Assembly (NCBI GenBank): GCA_964577115.1
Contig: CAZNXJ010000007.1
Coordinates: 124,001 to 188,000, forward strand
Reading direction: 5' to 3'
Origin: CAZNXJ01 sp964577115
Lineage (GTDB): Bacteria; Planctomycetota; Planctomycetia; Pirellulales; Pirellulaceae
DNA length: 64,000 nucleotides
The position numbers and the translations under genes are program-made. Below are positions 1-9,800 of the stretch, piece after piece (within the stretch, counting starts at the first letter, position 1; every line of letters starts with the position of its first letter). Under the pieces are notes generated by a model. That model was not told the DNA's origin. It searched no databases and worked only from the letters and a program-made list of their open reading frames with translations.

Positions 1-3000
1 GGCGCGAAACGACGCTCGCACTGGAGGATAGCTTGCGAGCGGATCCGCGATTCGAAGTAGACAGCATTCCTGATCCCGAGTTCCTTGCGACCGAACGGCT
101 TCATGAATACGACGTGGTGCTGCTGAACTATTGCAACTGGCAGCAGCCGGAAGGGCTCAGCGAAGCGGGCAAACAGAATTTCATGCGCTATCTCCGCGAC
201 GGCGGTGGGCTGGTCATCATCCATTTCGCAAACGGCGCGTTCCATTTCTCACTCCCCGAAGCAGGTGAGTCGGATTGGCCCGAATGGCGCACCAAGATCT
301 GCCGCCGTGTTTGGGATCATACGCCAGGCAAGAGCGGGCACGATCCGTATGGTCCGATGCGTGTCGATATTGCCGACCCGCTGCACCCGATAACCAAGGA
401 CATGGAAGCCTTCGACACGATCGACGAACTTTACTTTCAACAACAGGGCGACGAACCGATTCACGTCGTGGCGACCGCGCGCAGCCAAGTCACCGAGCGC
501 GATGAGCCCATGGCGTTCGTGTACAACTACGGCAGCGGCCGCGTTTTTCAAACCGTACTTGGACATGCTGCGGAATCGCTCCGCACGGATGGAGCGGCCG
601 AACTGGTTCGCCGCGGATCCGCCTGGGCCGCCTTCCGCCTGCCCAAAGCTACGCAACTCCAATCGGCAGAAGGCGGCATCGCGCTCGCCGAAGGTCGTTT
701 CGGCCAAGCGCTCGATGCGCGGCGCGGCGGCGCAGAATTGGAGCACCGTGCGGCCTACGACACATTACCACTGACTGTGGAATGTTGGGTTCAGGCGTAT
801 GACAAGGATGCGTTCAACATCTTCGTCGCCAAGAATCCGAAATCATCGCCGCAGCACTGGGAGATCTATTCCTGGGCCGGTACCGGCGAGCTCAGCGCCT
901 ACCTGCCAGGCTACGAGCCGGCGGAAGTGCGCTCGGGCATTCCCGTCACGGACGGCCAGTGGCACCACATCGCGATGACGTTTGACGGTCGCCGGCTGCG
1001 CCTGTACGTCGACGGCAAAATGGCTCGGCAAGAATTCCTGCGGAAAACGAAAGAGGGCACTGAAGTCGGGCCGTTGTGGATCGGTGCGTATCCACCCGGC
1101 GACCTTGGCTGTCGCGGCCTGATCGACGAAGTACGCATCTCGTCACAGGTGCGCGCCATTGACGGTGTGCCGGATTCGGCCCCGCTCGCGGATGAAGCCA
1201 CGGTGGGGCTGTGGCATTTCGACGAGGCCGATGCCAATCTCGGCAGCCCCGATGCGTCGGCAGATGCGAATGCTGCGCGGCCCATCGGCGCCACGGCCAA
1301 GGTGCTCATGCAAGGCCCTGAACATTTCGATGGGTTCCAGGAATCCCACGTCGTGGACGATCGCTGGAAGCACATGGACACGGGGCCATTCTTCAGCGGA
1401 ACCATTGGGCTGCCATCCGGACCGACGTGGAAAGGGATTGTGGTCCGGGTTGGCGACACGCGCGAAGCGAGCGTTTGCTACGACACCGAGCTCTTGCGTG
1501 TGAGCGCTGCATGGTCGGGATTTCTCGAATTCTCGCCGGCTCGCTTCGGCCTCATCGAAATCCCCAAGGCGGCTTCGGCGGTGTGGTTCGAAACGCCACG
1601 GCAGCCAGGCTGGGCCCGTAATGGTCGTTTCGACGATCCGCGCCCCCATGCGCCGTACGGAACCTTGCCGCGCGACTGGGCGCGGTACCGCGAGCTGCAT
1701 CTGCACGGCAATCGCGTTGTTCTGTCGTATGACGTTGGCAGCGTAAGAGTCTTCGAGTCCCCGTGGCTCGAACGGCACGATGGCAAACAAGTCATCACGC
1801 GCACCTTCGAGATCGGCCCCGCCGACGAAGAACTGAAAATGTGCGTTGGGCCGTCCGAGCGGGCGATCGGCCTACGACAAGACGGCACAGTTGGATCGCT
1901 CGAAAGTGATGAGCGCGGGCAACGTTTGCTGGTGATCAAGCCACACGCCGAGCCCGTTCGGCTGAAACTGCTGGTGGGCGAACCGAGCGTTACAGCCCAG
2001 GATCTCGAACACATTCTCGAACAAACTGCCGCGCCAGAACCTCTTGCGCCGCTCCTTGAGCCCGGGCCTGCTCGCTGGGGCGAACCGCTCGTTACCGAAG
2101 GCGAACGAGCGGCTGACGATGCGGCTTACGTGGTTGATACCTTGACGATGCCCTACGAAAACCGCTTCGGCGCCCTGATGTTTGCCAGCGGGCACGACTT
2201 TTTGCCAAACGGCGACGCCGCCGTGTGTACGGCGCACGGCGACGTGTGGATTGTCCGCGGGATTAACGAGTCGCTCGAGCGGCTGGAGTGGCAACGGTTC
2301 GCGACCGGCCTGTTCCAGCCGCTCGGATTGCTCGTTCGCGGCGAGCAAATCTATGTCGTGTGCCGCGATCAGATCACGATCCTCGAGGATGCGAACCACG
2401 ACGGGGAAGCGGACGTGTACCGCAACTTCAACAACGATGGGCACGTAACGGCCAACGGACACGAGTACGTTGCGTGTCTCGAACAGGATTCACAAGGCTG
2501 GTTTTATTTTCTTAAGGGCGACAGCGGCGGGATGACGGCTCACGATGGCACCCTGATGCGCGTATCGCCCGATGGTGAGACCCTCGAGGTGTTCGCCACC
2601 GGCATCCGCAATGGCAATGGATTAGGGATCGGCCCCGGTGACATCGTGACCTTCTCACCCCAGGAAGGAAACTGGACCCCGGCTTCGGCGATCTTTGAAG
2701 CTCAACAGGGCGCGTTCTATGGCAATATGCCCACGCACCACCGCCCCGTTCCCCCGACGTCGATGGATCCGCCGCTCTGCTGGATTCCGCGATGGCTCGA
2801 CAATTCGTCCGGCGGTCAGGTGTGGGTCCCTGAAGGACTATTCGGACCGCTGAGCGGCAATATGTTGCACCTGTCGTTCGGGCGCTGCCGCGCCATGGTC
2901 GTGCTGCGCGAGACGATCGATGGTCAGGCGCAAGGCGGCGTATCGCCGTTAGCTCCCGAGTTCCTCTCGGGCGTGATGCGGGGGCGTTTTCGCCCACACG

Positions 3001-5468
3001 ATGGACATCTCTATGTGACGGGTCTCATGGGCTGGGTAACGCGTGCGGTTCGTGAAGGGTGCTTTCAGCGCGTGCGATACACGGGTCGCCCTGCACACAT
3101 GCCGACCGAATTGCACGCGCATGCGAACGGACTTGCCATCACGTTCAGCGATGCACTCGATCCGGCCGTAGCCGGCGACGTGAATAGTTATGCGATCGAG
3201 CAGTGGAACTATCGGTGGTCGGAAGAATATGGCTCGCCCGATGTGCTGCCGTCGGATCCGCGTCGCCGCGGACATGAAACGGTCACGATCCGATCAGCCA
3301 GGTTACTCGACGATGGCCGTACCGTCTTCCTGGACATCCCCGATATCCGGCCCGTGATGCAGATGAGCGTGACCTACTCACTTCGCGCTGCGGACGGCAC
3401 ACCATTTCGCTCGGGCATCTACAATACCATCCATCGACTTGGCGCCCCGCACCCGGCGGGCGGTGCGACTGCACCCATCGTGGACGCGGCGAGCGAACCG
3501 CCGGAAACACGGCCGGGTTTATGGGTACGCTGGACAAGCGCCGTTCGACCGGATGCGGTGGACGAGCATGCGGTGCGGCTGGGAGCGTGGCGCGTCGAGC
3601 CGCAACAGCCGCCAGCCCTCGGCCTGCCCGCCGGCCCTTTTCGTGTGCGCGCCGAGGGGTTTCTCAAGGTCCCACTGCGTGAACATGTACGCTTTCGCAT
3701 CCAGGGGCATGGTGCAGCCCGGCTCACGGTCAACGGCCTACGCGTGCTCGACGTAACCGGAAACGAGCTGGGCACGATGCGGTCGGCGCCCGTTCCGCTG
3801 CGAGCAGGCTTGAACCACGTGCAGCTCGAGTATGAAAGTGCGAGCGATGGGAGCGGAGCCTTGCGCTGGTTCTGGTCCAGCGACCAGTTTAGCGACGAGC
3901 CGATTCCGCCGGAGGTGCTGGTACATAGTGCTGAGGCGGAAGCGAGCAACGTGTTTGCTCAGCGCCGTGCGGGGCACCACCTGTTCGCCACATTCGGCTG
4001 CGCGAATTGTCACGATTCAGGCGCAACCGTGACTCTCGAGGGCTCTGGCAATGCGCTCCAGTGGCGCCAGATGGGGCCGGACCTCAGCGACCTGGGCGCC
4101 CGCGTAACACCGCAGTGGCTCTACCACTGGCTGCTTGACCCAACTTCTCTGCGGTCCGATCCGCGTATGCCGCGTGTACTGCCGACGGGGCCTGCCGGCG
4201 ACCAACAGGCGCGCGATCTCGCGGCGTACCTCATGACGTTGGGTGGCCGGGATGCGGCCCCCGCACCACAGGGCGGTGCATTCGACGAAGCGCGCGCGGC
4301 TGCGGGAGAAGCGGTCTTTGAATCTCTGGGATGTATCACCTGTCACCATTTCGGACCTTCGAAGGCGACGGATGACGATACGCGCGTTTCCCTGCGGTTT
4401 GTGCGCGCAAAGTACCGTCCTGGGGCGCTCGCAGCATTTTTGCGCAATCCGGCGAAGCACCGGCCATCCGGCAGTCGGATGCCCGACTTCCAACTGGATA
4501 CACAGGAAATCGATTCGCTCGTCGCCTACCTTGAGCGGCGCTCCTCCGGAGAACTCGCCACTGTCGAACTTAGCTCGGCGGACCCCGAACGAGGTGCTCG
4601 ATTATTCGCCGAGACCGGGTGCGCGCAATGTCACACAAACACGGCACTTGCCACCTCCCCCCGGCGTGCTCACCTGCCGCCGCTGCGTAGTCCCTTGAAT
4701 ACGGACGGCTGCCTGTCATCCGCCTCGACGCGTCCGCCGGTTCCTGATTTTCAGCTCACGGCCGAGCAGCGCGAGGCACTGCGCGCGTACATTGAGGCCG
4801 GTGCACCACAGCCCGACACCTTCAGCGGGCTCGACTATGCGAACCACATGATGGCAATGCTGCGCTGTAGCGCCTGCCACGATCGCGATGACAGGGCAAG
4901 CAATTGGCCGGAGCTCCTGGCCGAAGAGGGCGCCTTGGGCCTGCCTCCGGAAAAAATCCCGTCGCTAACGTGGACCGGCGAGAAGCTGCGCAGCGAATGG
5001 CTGGAAGCCCTTCTTGAAGGCCGCATCACCGCTCGCCCCCGCCCCTGGCTGACCGCCAGGATGCCAGCTTTCCACGGTTTTGGGAAAGGATTAGCCAACG
5101 GGCTAGCTGCCGAACATGGCGTATCGACGCAGAGCGAATCGAGCGCCACGCCGCTCGGTACGCTCGATCGCCAATTTGCCGAACAACTACTCAGCAAGAA
5201 CGGGCTCGACTGCCGCCAATGCCACGCGCCGGCCGACGAAGTGCTGGATGACAAGAACCAGGCACAAGGAATCGGCTTGTCGATGATCGGCGATCGGCTA
5301 CGCGAAGAGTATTACTATCGTTGGATGCGGAACCCACTTCGTATCGATCCGGCGACGAAGATGCCGCAATTCACGCTCGACGGAAAAACCACCCAGGCCA
5401 GCCACATCGCTGGCGGCGATGCCGCCAGGCAATTCCAGGCGCTTTGGAAATACCTCCAAAATCTGTAA
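1..5468 (+). CDS. ThuA / LamG / DUF6797-like propeller / five-heme cytochrome c protein (5'-partial)
   Basis: The reading frame is open to the left edge, so the start lies outside the window; the TTG at 33 is not a real start. Domains in the visible ~1,820 residues are: the end of a ThuA-like (glutamine-amidotransferase fold) domain to about residue 210, a LamG/concanavalin-like lectin domain (~230-390, with DGQWHHIAMTFDG), a DUF6797/sorbosone-dehydrogenase-like beta-propeller (~690-1050), a PA14-like region (~1190-1300), then a cytochrome c tail. Five CxxCH heme sites are readable: CANCH (3999-4013), CITCH (4332-4346), CAQCH (4620-4634), CSACH (4866-4880) and CRQCH (5211-5225). Such fusions are typical of Planctomycetes and are thought to act in periplasmic carbohydrate oxidation; the substrate is unknown. 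The signal peptide must lie upstream of the window. Confidence 0.88.
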   Translation, partial: RETTLALEDSLRADPRFEVDSIPDPEFLATERLHEYDVVLLNYCNWQQPEGLSEAGKQNFMRYLRDGGGLVIIHFANGAFHFSLPEAGESDWPEWRTKICRRVWDHTPGKSGHDPYGPMRVDIADPLHPITKDMEAFDTIDELYFQQQGDEPIHVVATARSQVTERDEPMAFVYNYGSGRVFQTVLGHAAESLRTDGAAELVRRGSAWAAFRLPKATQLQSAEGGIALAEGRFGQALDARRGGAELEHRAAYDTLPLTVECWVQAYDKDAFNIFVAKNPKSSPQHWEIYSWAGTGELSAYLPGYEPAEVRSGIPVTDGQWHHIAMTFDGRRLRLYVDGKMARQEFLRKTKEGTEVGPLWIGAYPPGDLGCRGLIDEVRISSQVRAIDGVPDSAPLADEATVGLWHFDEADANLGSPDASADANAARPIGATAKVLMQGPEHFDGFQESHVVDDRWKHMDTGPFFSGTIGLPSGPTWKGIVVRVGDTREASVCYDTELLRVSAAWSGFLEFSPARFGLIEIPKAASAVWFETPRQPGWARNGRFDDPRPHAPYGTLPRDWARYRELHLHGNRVVLSYDVGSVRVFESPWLERHDGKQVITRTFEIGPADEELKMCVGPSERAIGLRQDGTVGSLESDERGQRLLVIKPHAEPVRLKLLVGEPSVTAQDLEHILEQTAAPEPLAPLLEPGPARWGEPLVTEGERAADDAAYVVDTLTMPYENRFGALMFASGHDFLPNGDAAVCTAHGDVWIVRGINESLERLEWQRFATGLFQPLGLLVRGEQIYVVCRDQITILEDANHDGEADVYRNFNNDGHVTANGHEYVACLEQDSQGWFYFLKGDSGGMTAHDGTLMRVSPDGETLEVFATGIRNGNGLGIGPGDIVTFSPQEGNWTPASAIFEAQQGAFYGNMPTHHRPVPPTSMDPPLCWIPRWLDNSSGGQVWVPEGLFGPLSGNMLHLSFGRCRAMVVLRETIDGQAQGGVSPLAPEFLSGVMRGRFRPHDGHLYVTGLMGWVTRAVREGCFQRVRYTGRPAHMPTELHAHANGLAITFSDALDPAVAGDVNSYAIEQWNYRWSEEYGSPDVLPSDPRRRGHETVTIRSARLLDDGRTVFLDIPDIRPVMQMSVTYSLRAADGTPFRSGIYNTIHRLGAPHPAGGATAPIVDAASEPPETRPGLWVRWTSAVRPDAVDEHAVRLGAWRVEPQQPPALGLPAGPFRVRAEGFLKVPLREHVRFRIQGHGAARLTVNGLRVLDVTGNELGTMRSAPVPLRAGLNHVQLEYESASDGSGALRWFWSSDQFSDEPIPPEVLVHSAEAEASNVFAQRRAGHHLFATFGCANCHDSGATVTLEGSGNALQWRQMGPDLSDLGARVTPQWLYHWLLDPTSLRSDPRMPRVLPTGPAGDQQARDLAAYLMTLGGRDAAPAPQGGAFDEARAAAGEAVFESLGCITCHHFGPSKATDDDTRVSLRFVRAKYRPGALAAFLRNPAKHRPSGSRMPDFQLDTQEIDSLVAYLERRSSGELATVELSSADPERGARLFAETGCAQCHTNTALATSPRRAHLPPLRSPLNTDGCLSSASTRPPVPDFQLTAEQREALRAYIEAGAPQPDTFSGLDYANHMMAMLRCSACHDRDDRASNWPELLAEEGALGLPPEKIPSLTWTGEKLRSEWLEALLEGRITARPRPWLTARMPAFHGFGKGLANGLAAEHGVSTQSESSATPLGTLDRQFAEQLLSKNGLDCRQCHAPADEVLDDKNQAQGIGLSMIGDRLREEYYYRWMRNPLRIDPATKMPQFTLDGKTTQASHIAGGDAARQFQALWKYLQNL

Positions 5469-5613
5469 GTCGCGGGTCGCGGGGGAAGTGGCGACCAGTG
5501 ATCTTTGGGTGCGCAAATGACGGGGGCGTGTCGCAGGAAGCTGTCCCACGGGTCCCGACTTGGATAAACGCACCCGTGCGGGCGCGATCTAGGGAGCTCG
5601 CCCGGCGCCCAAT

Positions 5614-5652
5614 AAAAAACTCCACCGCGAGCATCGCAGGCCCCGGTGGAGT
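5614..5652 (-). terminator. Rho-independent terminator of the RRM gene
   Basis: Read on the minus strand, a perfect 9-bp stem (arms 5644-5652 and 5619-5627, ACTCCACCG with CGGTGGAGT) is followed directly by a run of six T (5614-5619). It lies about 30 nt past the stop codon of the RRM protein gene. Confidence 0.82.
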
Positions 5653-5682
5653 CATGTTCGCAATCGGTAGGTGAGGCAGCGC

Positions 5683-5976
5683 TTACATGCGCCGCCGAGC
5701 ACCGCCGTAACCGGCTCCGCCGCCACGCGGTTCACGCGGGCGAGCTTCATTGACGGTTAGCGGCCGGCCTTCATGAGGCTTGCCGTCCAAGGCTTCGATG
5801 GCACTCTGGGCTTCCCCGTCGTTCGCCATTTCCACAAAACCAAACCCGCGACTGCGCCCCGTCTCGCGGTCCTGCACAACCTGGGCGCTCTGCACAACGC
5901 CGAACTGAGCGAAGATTTGCTCGAGTTCCGTGTTTCCGACGCTGTAGCTCAGATTGCCAACGTACAATCGCTTCAC
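5683..5976 (-). CDS. RRM-type RNA-binding protein
   Basis: This 97-residue single-RRM protein is of the bacterial Rbp type (cyanobacterial and planctomycete cold-inducible RNA-binding proteins). RNP2 (LYVGNL, residues 4-9) and RNP1 (RGFGFVEM, ~43-50) are both intact, and the protein ends in a Gly/Arg-rich tail (GGGAGYGGARRRM). The GTG start at 5976 is chosen because AGAGG lies 6 nt upstream and the RRM begins three codons later; a longer frame upstream has no such support. A strong terminator follows. It probably binds single-stranded RNA as a cytoplasmic chaperone or post-transcriptional regulator. The nearly 400-nt region upstream could hold a long 5' leader, as is usual for cold-shock RRM genes. 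Confidence 0.9.
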   Translation of the reverse strand: MKRLYVGNLSYSVGNTELEQIFAQFGVVQSAQVVQDRETGRSRGFGFVEMANDGEAQSAIEALDGKPHEGRPLTVNEARPREPRGGGAGYGGARRRM

Positions 5977-6369
5977 AACTAACCTCTCTTGCAAAACAAA
6001 CCTGACGTCGAGCCGCGGGCGCGTCTGATCCTCAGCGTGTCGCCGACAGCGTGACGCATCGACCGCCGCCTTGCACGGCTGACGGCCCAGCTGCAGAACC
6101 ATTCCGCAACCAGGGGCCCAGTCGTACAGAAGCAGCCAACCATCAAGTAACCTTCCGCGCTAAGGCCGAATGTTACCTAAACCACCTGCTATGCATCTCT
6201 TGCAGCGGTGTTCAACACCTGCAATTTCGAGGAACGACCGGCAGCACCGCGGCAGCGATCGCAATAGCGCGTAGAGGCGTGCGTCGAACGGCACGTGAGC
6301 TACGCCTGGAATGCCTTGCCGAAGAGATGATCTGAACGAGGGTGCATTCTAATGTTTCAACAGAGCGCG
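5977..6369. other. Intergenic region upstream of the RRM gene
   Basis: No coding sequence is supported over these ~390 bases. It must contain the promoter and leader of the RRM gene on the minus strand. The one clear structural element is the dyad at 6200-6224. Confidence 0.5.
6200..6224. promoter_or_regulatory. 25-bp imperfect palindrome
   Basis: GGTGTT-C-AACACC (6207-6219) is a perfect 6-bp inverted repeat around one base. It is flanked by TTGCA (6200-6204) and TGCAA (6220-6224), giving 11 matched pairs with a two-base bulge. It lies ~225 bp upstream of the RRM gene start and could be a protein-binding operator or an RNA hairpin. No T-run follows on either strand. Confidence 0.35.
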
Positions 6370-6828
6370 TCAATGTTGACTTTTTTTCCGCAAACGACTC
6401 CAGCGGGCGACGATTTGCTCGGCGTCCAGCGGCATGGCGCGCGTCGGTGGTCCATCGATCGCCGCAAACTGAGCCTTGCGAATCCTTTCGTTCAATTCGC
6501 CGACCATCCGCCGCACCGCCATCTCGCTTGGTAACTGCTCCAGCCGAGCCAACGCATCCTGGATGTCCTTGAGTATTGCGAGACTTGGAGGAAGCACCGA
6601 CACACCCTCGTCGTGCAACTTGCGACGGATCCACCAGTTCTCGTCGTTCAAGTCACCCAAGTCCGGAAGCGGCTTCCCGAACCCGGGCAAGTTGTCGAAC
6701 TGACCTGCCTGCTGGGCTTCCCGAATCCGATGCTCGACCAAAGCATCCCAGGAACCAATATGCCGCCGCAGCGCCGGCGGCGGCGTGCCCGTTGAATCCG
6801 TGCGGTTCACTTTCTCTTTGTCATTCAT
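6370..6828 (-). CDS. DUF1992 (DnaJ homologue subfamily C member 28-like) protein
   Basis: The 152-residue protein carries the DUF1992 signature: WDALVEHRIREAQQAGQFDNL, then LPGFGKPL and NWWIRRKL in the central third, with a helical C-terminus. The family occurs in bacteria and in the DNAJC28 proteins of eukaryotes; its biochemical role is not established. The ATG at 6828 overlaps the last 8 nt of the alpha-2-macroglobulin gene, which implies translational coupling; a longer frame would run far into that gene. No signal peptide is present, so the product should be cytoplasmic although its partner gene encodes a secreted protein. Confidence 0.85.
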   Translation of the reverse strand: MNDKEKVNRTDSTGTPPPALRRHIGSWDALVEHRIREAQQAGQFDNLPGFGKPLPDLGDLNDENWWIRRKLHDEGVSVLPPSLAILKDIQDALARLEQLPSEMAVRRMVGELNERIRKAQFAAIDGPPTRAMPLDAEQIVARWSRLRKKSQH

Positions 6829-9800
6829 CAACGATCGTAATCTTCGTTTCGTCAGAGTTTCCACGGAGCTCGGGCGCGTACATACCCGCGCCTTGTGTTG
6901 GAAGCGCGCTGAAGCGGCCGGGAATCTCGGCTCGCATCCGGTAGGCAAGGCTGTGGCGGCCACGCGCCAGCGAGCGGACAAAGAACGTCACGCGATCGTC
7001 GCGCAGCTCCTTGTAGGCGCCCAGCCCGTTTGCTGAGTAGCCGCTTTGCAAATCGACCGGCTCCAATCCCGCCGCCTTAAAGTCCTCGAACATCAAGTAC
7101 TCGTAATCGTTCTTGCTTTCAATCTCCAGCTCGACCTCGACGAGCTCTCCGCTCGCGAGCCCCTCGAGACTTTCGAGCGGTGTACGGACGTAATGTTCGA
7201 CGCGCTGATCGAGCGGCTGGCCTCGAACGCCCGCAGCTTTCCTCGTCCGGTCATCGCGCGTCAACTTGTAATAGCGCCGCTGAACACGAATGTCGAGCCC
7301 CGCACTTGCGATGGGATCCTCGAGCGTAAAGTTGGTCAGGTACGCGCTAAAGTAGACCGGCCCGCGTCCCGCGCGCCGAATCTCGACCACGTGCTCGCCC
7401 GCTTCCAGATCGTCCCCTTCCAGCACGAACTGATTGTCGAACGAAAACAGGTTTTCCGCGGTAACGTAGACTTGCTTCTTGCGTTCCCCATCGACCCAAA
7501 TCTCGATGTTCATGTCCGGCCGGCTCTCGCCGGTGGCGCGCAGGTAATCCGCAAAGGCTTCGACACAAAGCGCCGTGTCGCGCGTCGATTTCCAGTAAGT
7601 CGAGTGCTTACGGTTGTTCAGCAGGTACTTCACGAGTCGCGCGGCCGTCGGCCCTTGCGGTTCATGCCGAACAAGGAGTTTCAAGTACGCCGCGTGCGTT
7701 TCGATCTCGTCGCCGTACCAGAACCACCAATCAAAGTTGTCTGGCAAGTCGAGGTGCGCAGTTTCGTTTTCTTCATCTTCCACCAGGTACTGGCGAAGAT
7801 TGCGGAGGATCATCGCCAATCGGTCCTGTTGTCCGAGCCGGTCGAAGGCCAGGCCCATCAGCGCCTTACCGTACACCGAAATCGAATTGCGATCGCGATA
7901 GAGAAAATCGCTCATCTCGTCGTTGCGAACATCAGCTTCGGTGAGCACATGAAAGACGTAAGCGTCCAACGCATCGGCGTGCGGTTTCCAGGGATCGATT
8001 TGTCCATCCGCGTTCTTAATGCGCAGTACCTGTTGCTGCTGGTATTCCTCGAGCCATTTCAATCCGTGCTCCAGAACGTTGGCGGGAATAGCGACGTCGT
8101 TGGAACGAGCGGCGAGCAGGCCGCGCACGACCTGCGCCGTGGTGTGAGCGCCACTGGATTCCTGGACACCTCCAAACCAGCCCCAGCCGCCATCCGGATT
8201 CTGCATATTGGTCAGCCGCAGGACGCCTTCATCGACGATCTGCTTCAATTGCAGCGCATCGAACACGGGTTCGCGCTCATATCGTTTCCACTGCGCGGCG
8301 CGCTCGCGGTCGTCGCCAATCTCCTGCGCGTTCAGGTTCGTCCGCTTCTCGCGAATCGCAGCCAGATCGAGGTTCATCTCGATCAGCACCTTCTGCGTGA
8401 TGACGGCCGGCAGGAAACGGTTCAGCGTCTGTTCGGTGCAGCCGTAGGGATAATCGATCAGGTAGGGCAGCGCATCGACCATCGCTCCGGCCAGCGTCGG
8501 GGAAAAGCGTACTTCGAGCCGCGTTTTTTCCACCTGCCGCTCTTCCGGCACACGTACGCGGACTTCTGCGCCAGCCTGATCCATGCGCACCGTACCCGCC
8601 CAGGACTCGGTTCTCAGTGCCCCGTGCACGCGGCAAGGGAACTCCAGCTGCATGGCATCGGATTCTTCGTCGGTGATCGCCTTCATGCGCACCGTGGCAA
8701 TGCCCTCGCGCAGGATGCGGACGCGGAAGTCCACGCGGCCCTCCCCATCCGCTTTAACGGGTAGCATCACTTCATCGGGTGTGAGTAGCTCGAGCACATC
8801 GCCGTCGGACTCGAACAGGACGCGAACGGCTTTGTCTGCCTCGAGGTAATTGTGCACATTCGCGGTCAATAACAGCTCATCCTTCTGTACGGCAAAGCGC
8901 GGCGTCTGCATGCGCAAGATCAGGTTCTTGCGCGTAATCAGCTCGCCCTGCCCCGAGCCGACGCGCGTACCGTCGCCGATGCCCCACACGCGAACCTTCC
9001 AGGTCGTGAGATTTTCGGGCATCTCCAGTGACAGCTCGGCGGTACCATCGGCATTCGTCATGAGATCGCCGACCCAGAGCGCAGTATCGGCGAAATTCGT
9101 GCGGATGGCTGGCTGCACGCCCTCTGCTGTATTCGTCACCGCCGCGGCGTCGGCTTTCGCCATCACGGGCGCTGCGGCCCCGTCGGCAAAGCCTTCGGCC
9201 GAGGCTACTTCGGCGGGCGCATCAGGCCCGCCTCCGCCGGCCCCGCCCCGACTGCGAAGTCCTTGCCGCGCTATCGGAGAATCGCCGACCATTTGCCCGA
9301 AGATACCTAGTGGCCGCATGTCGGCCTCGCCCCGCGGGGCGAGGCTATAGAATTGACGATTGAGACTCGTCGAGTGGCTGGAACGATGCATGCGGCGCCA
9401 CTTCCAGAAGTGCTCTTTCATATCCGGAACATTGGAGCCACCCGAGATATACTCCACCGATTTGTCATAAATCGTGGCCGCTAGCGAGCCGACGAACGGC
9501 TTGCCCTCAAAATCGGTGACCGTTACTTTCACGCGCGCCGGCTCGCCGGGTTTGTATTCCCGCTCGCCGGGCAGAACGTCGATGTTCAATACGCGGTTTT
9601 CAGGCGGTACCACGATTTCCTTTTGATCCGTGTACGTCTTTCCGTCGCTCACCGTCACGGCTTCAATAAAGAAGTTCGGCATGTCCCGCCGCTCGACGGC
9701 CAGCTCGTGCACCGTGGATTTTCCCTCGATGCGAATCACTTCCGGGGGTAAGTAGACGCCATTCGACGGGCGAACAAAGAGCAGCACCGTGCTGTTCGCA

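Noticed and set aside
7046..8764. 572-codon plus-strand frame
   Set aside because: It is wholly antisense to the alpha-2-macroglobulin gene, whose thioester and signal peptide are clear; no family features on this strand.
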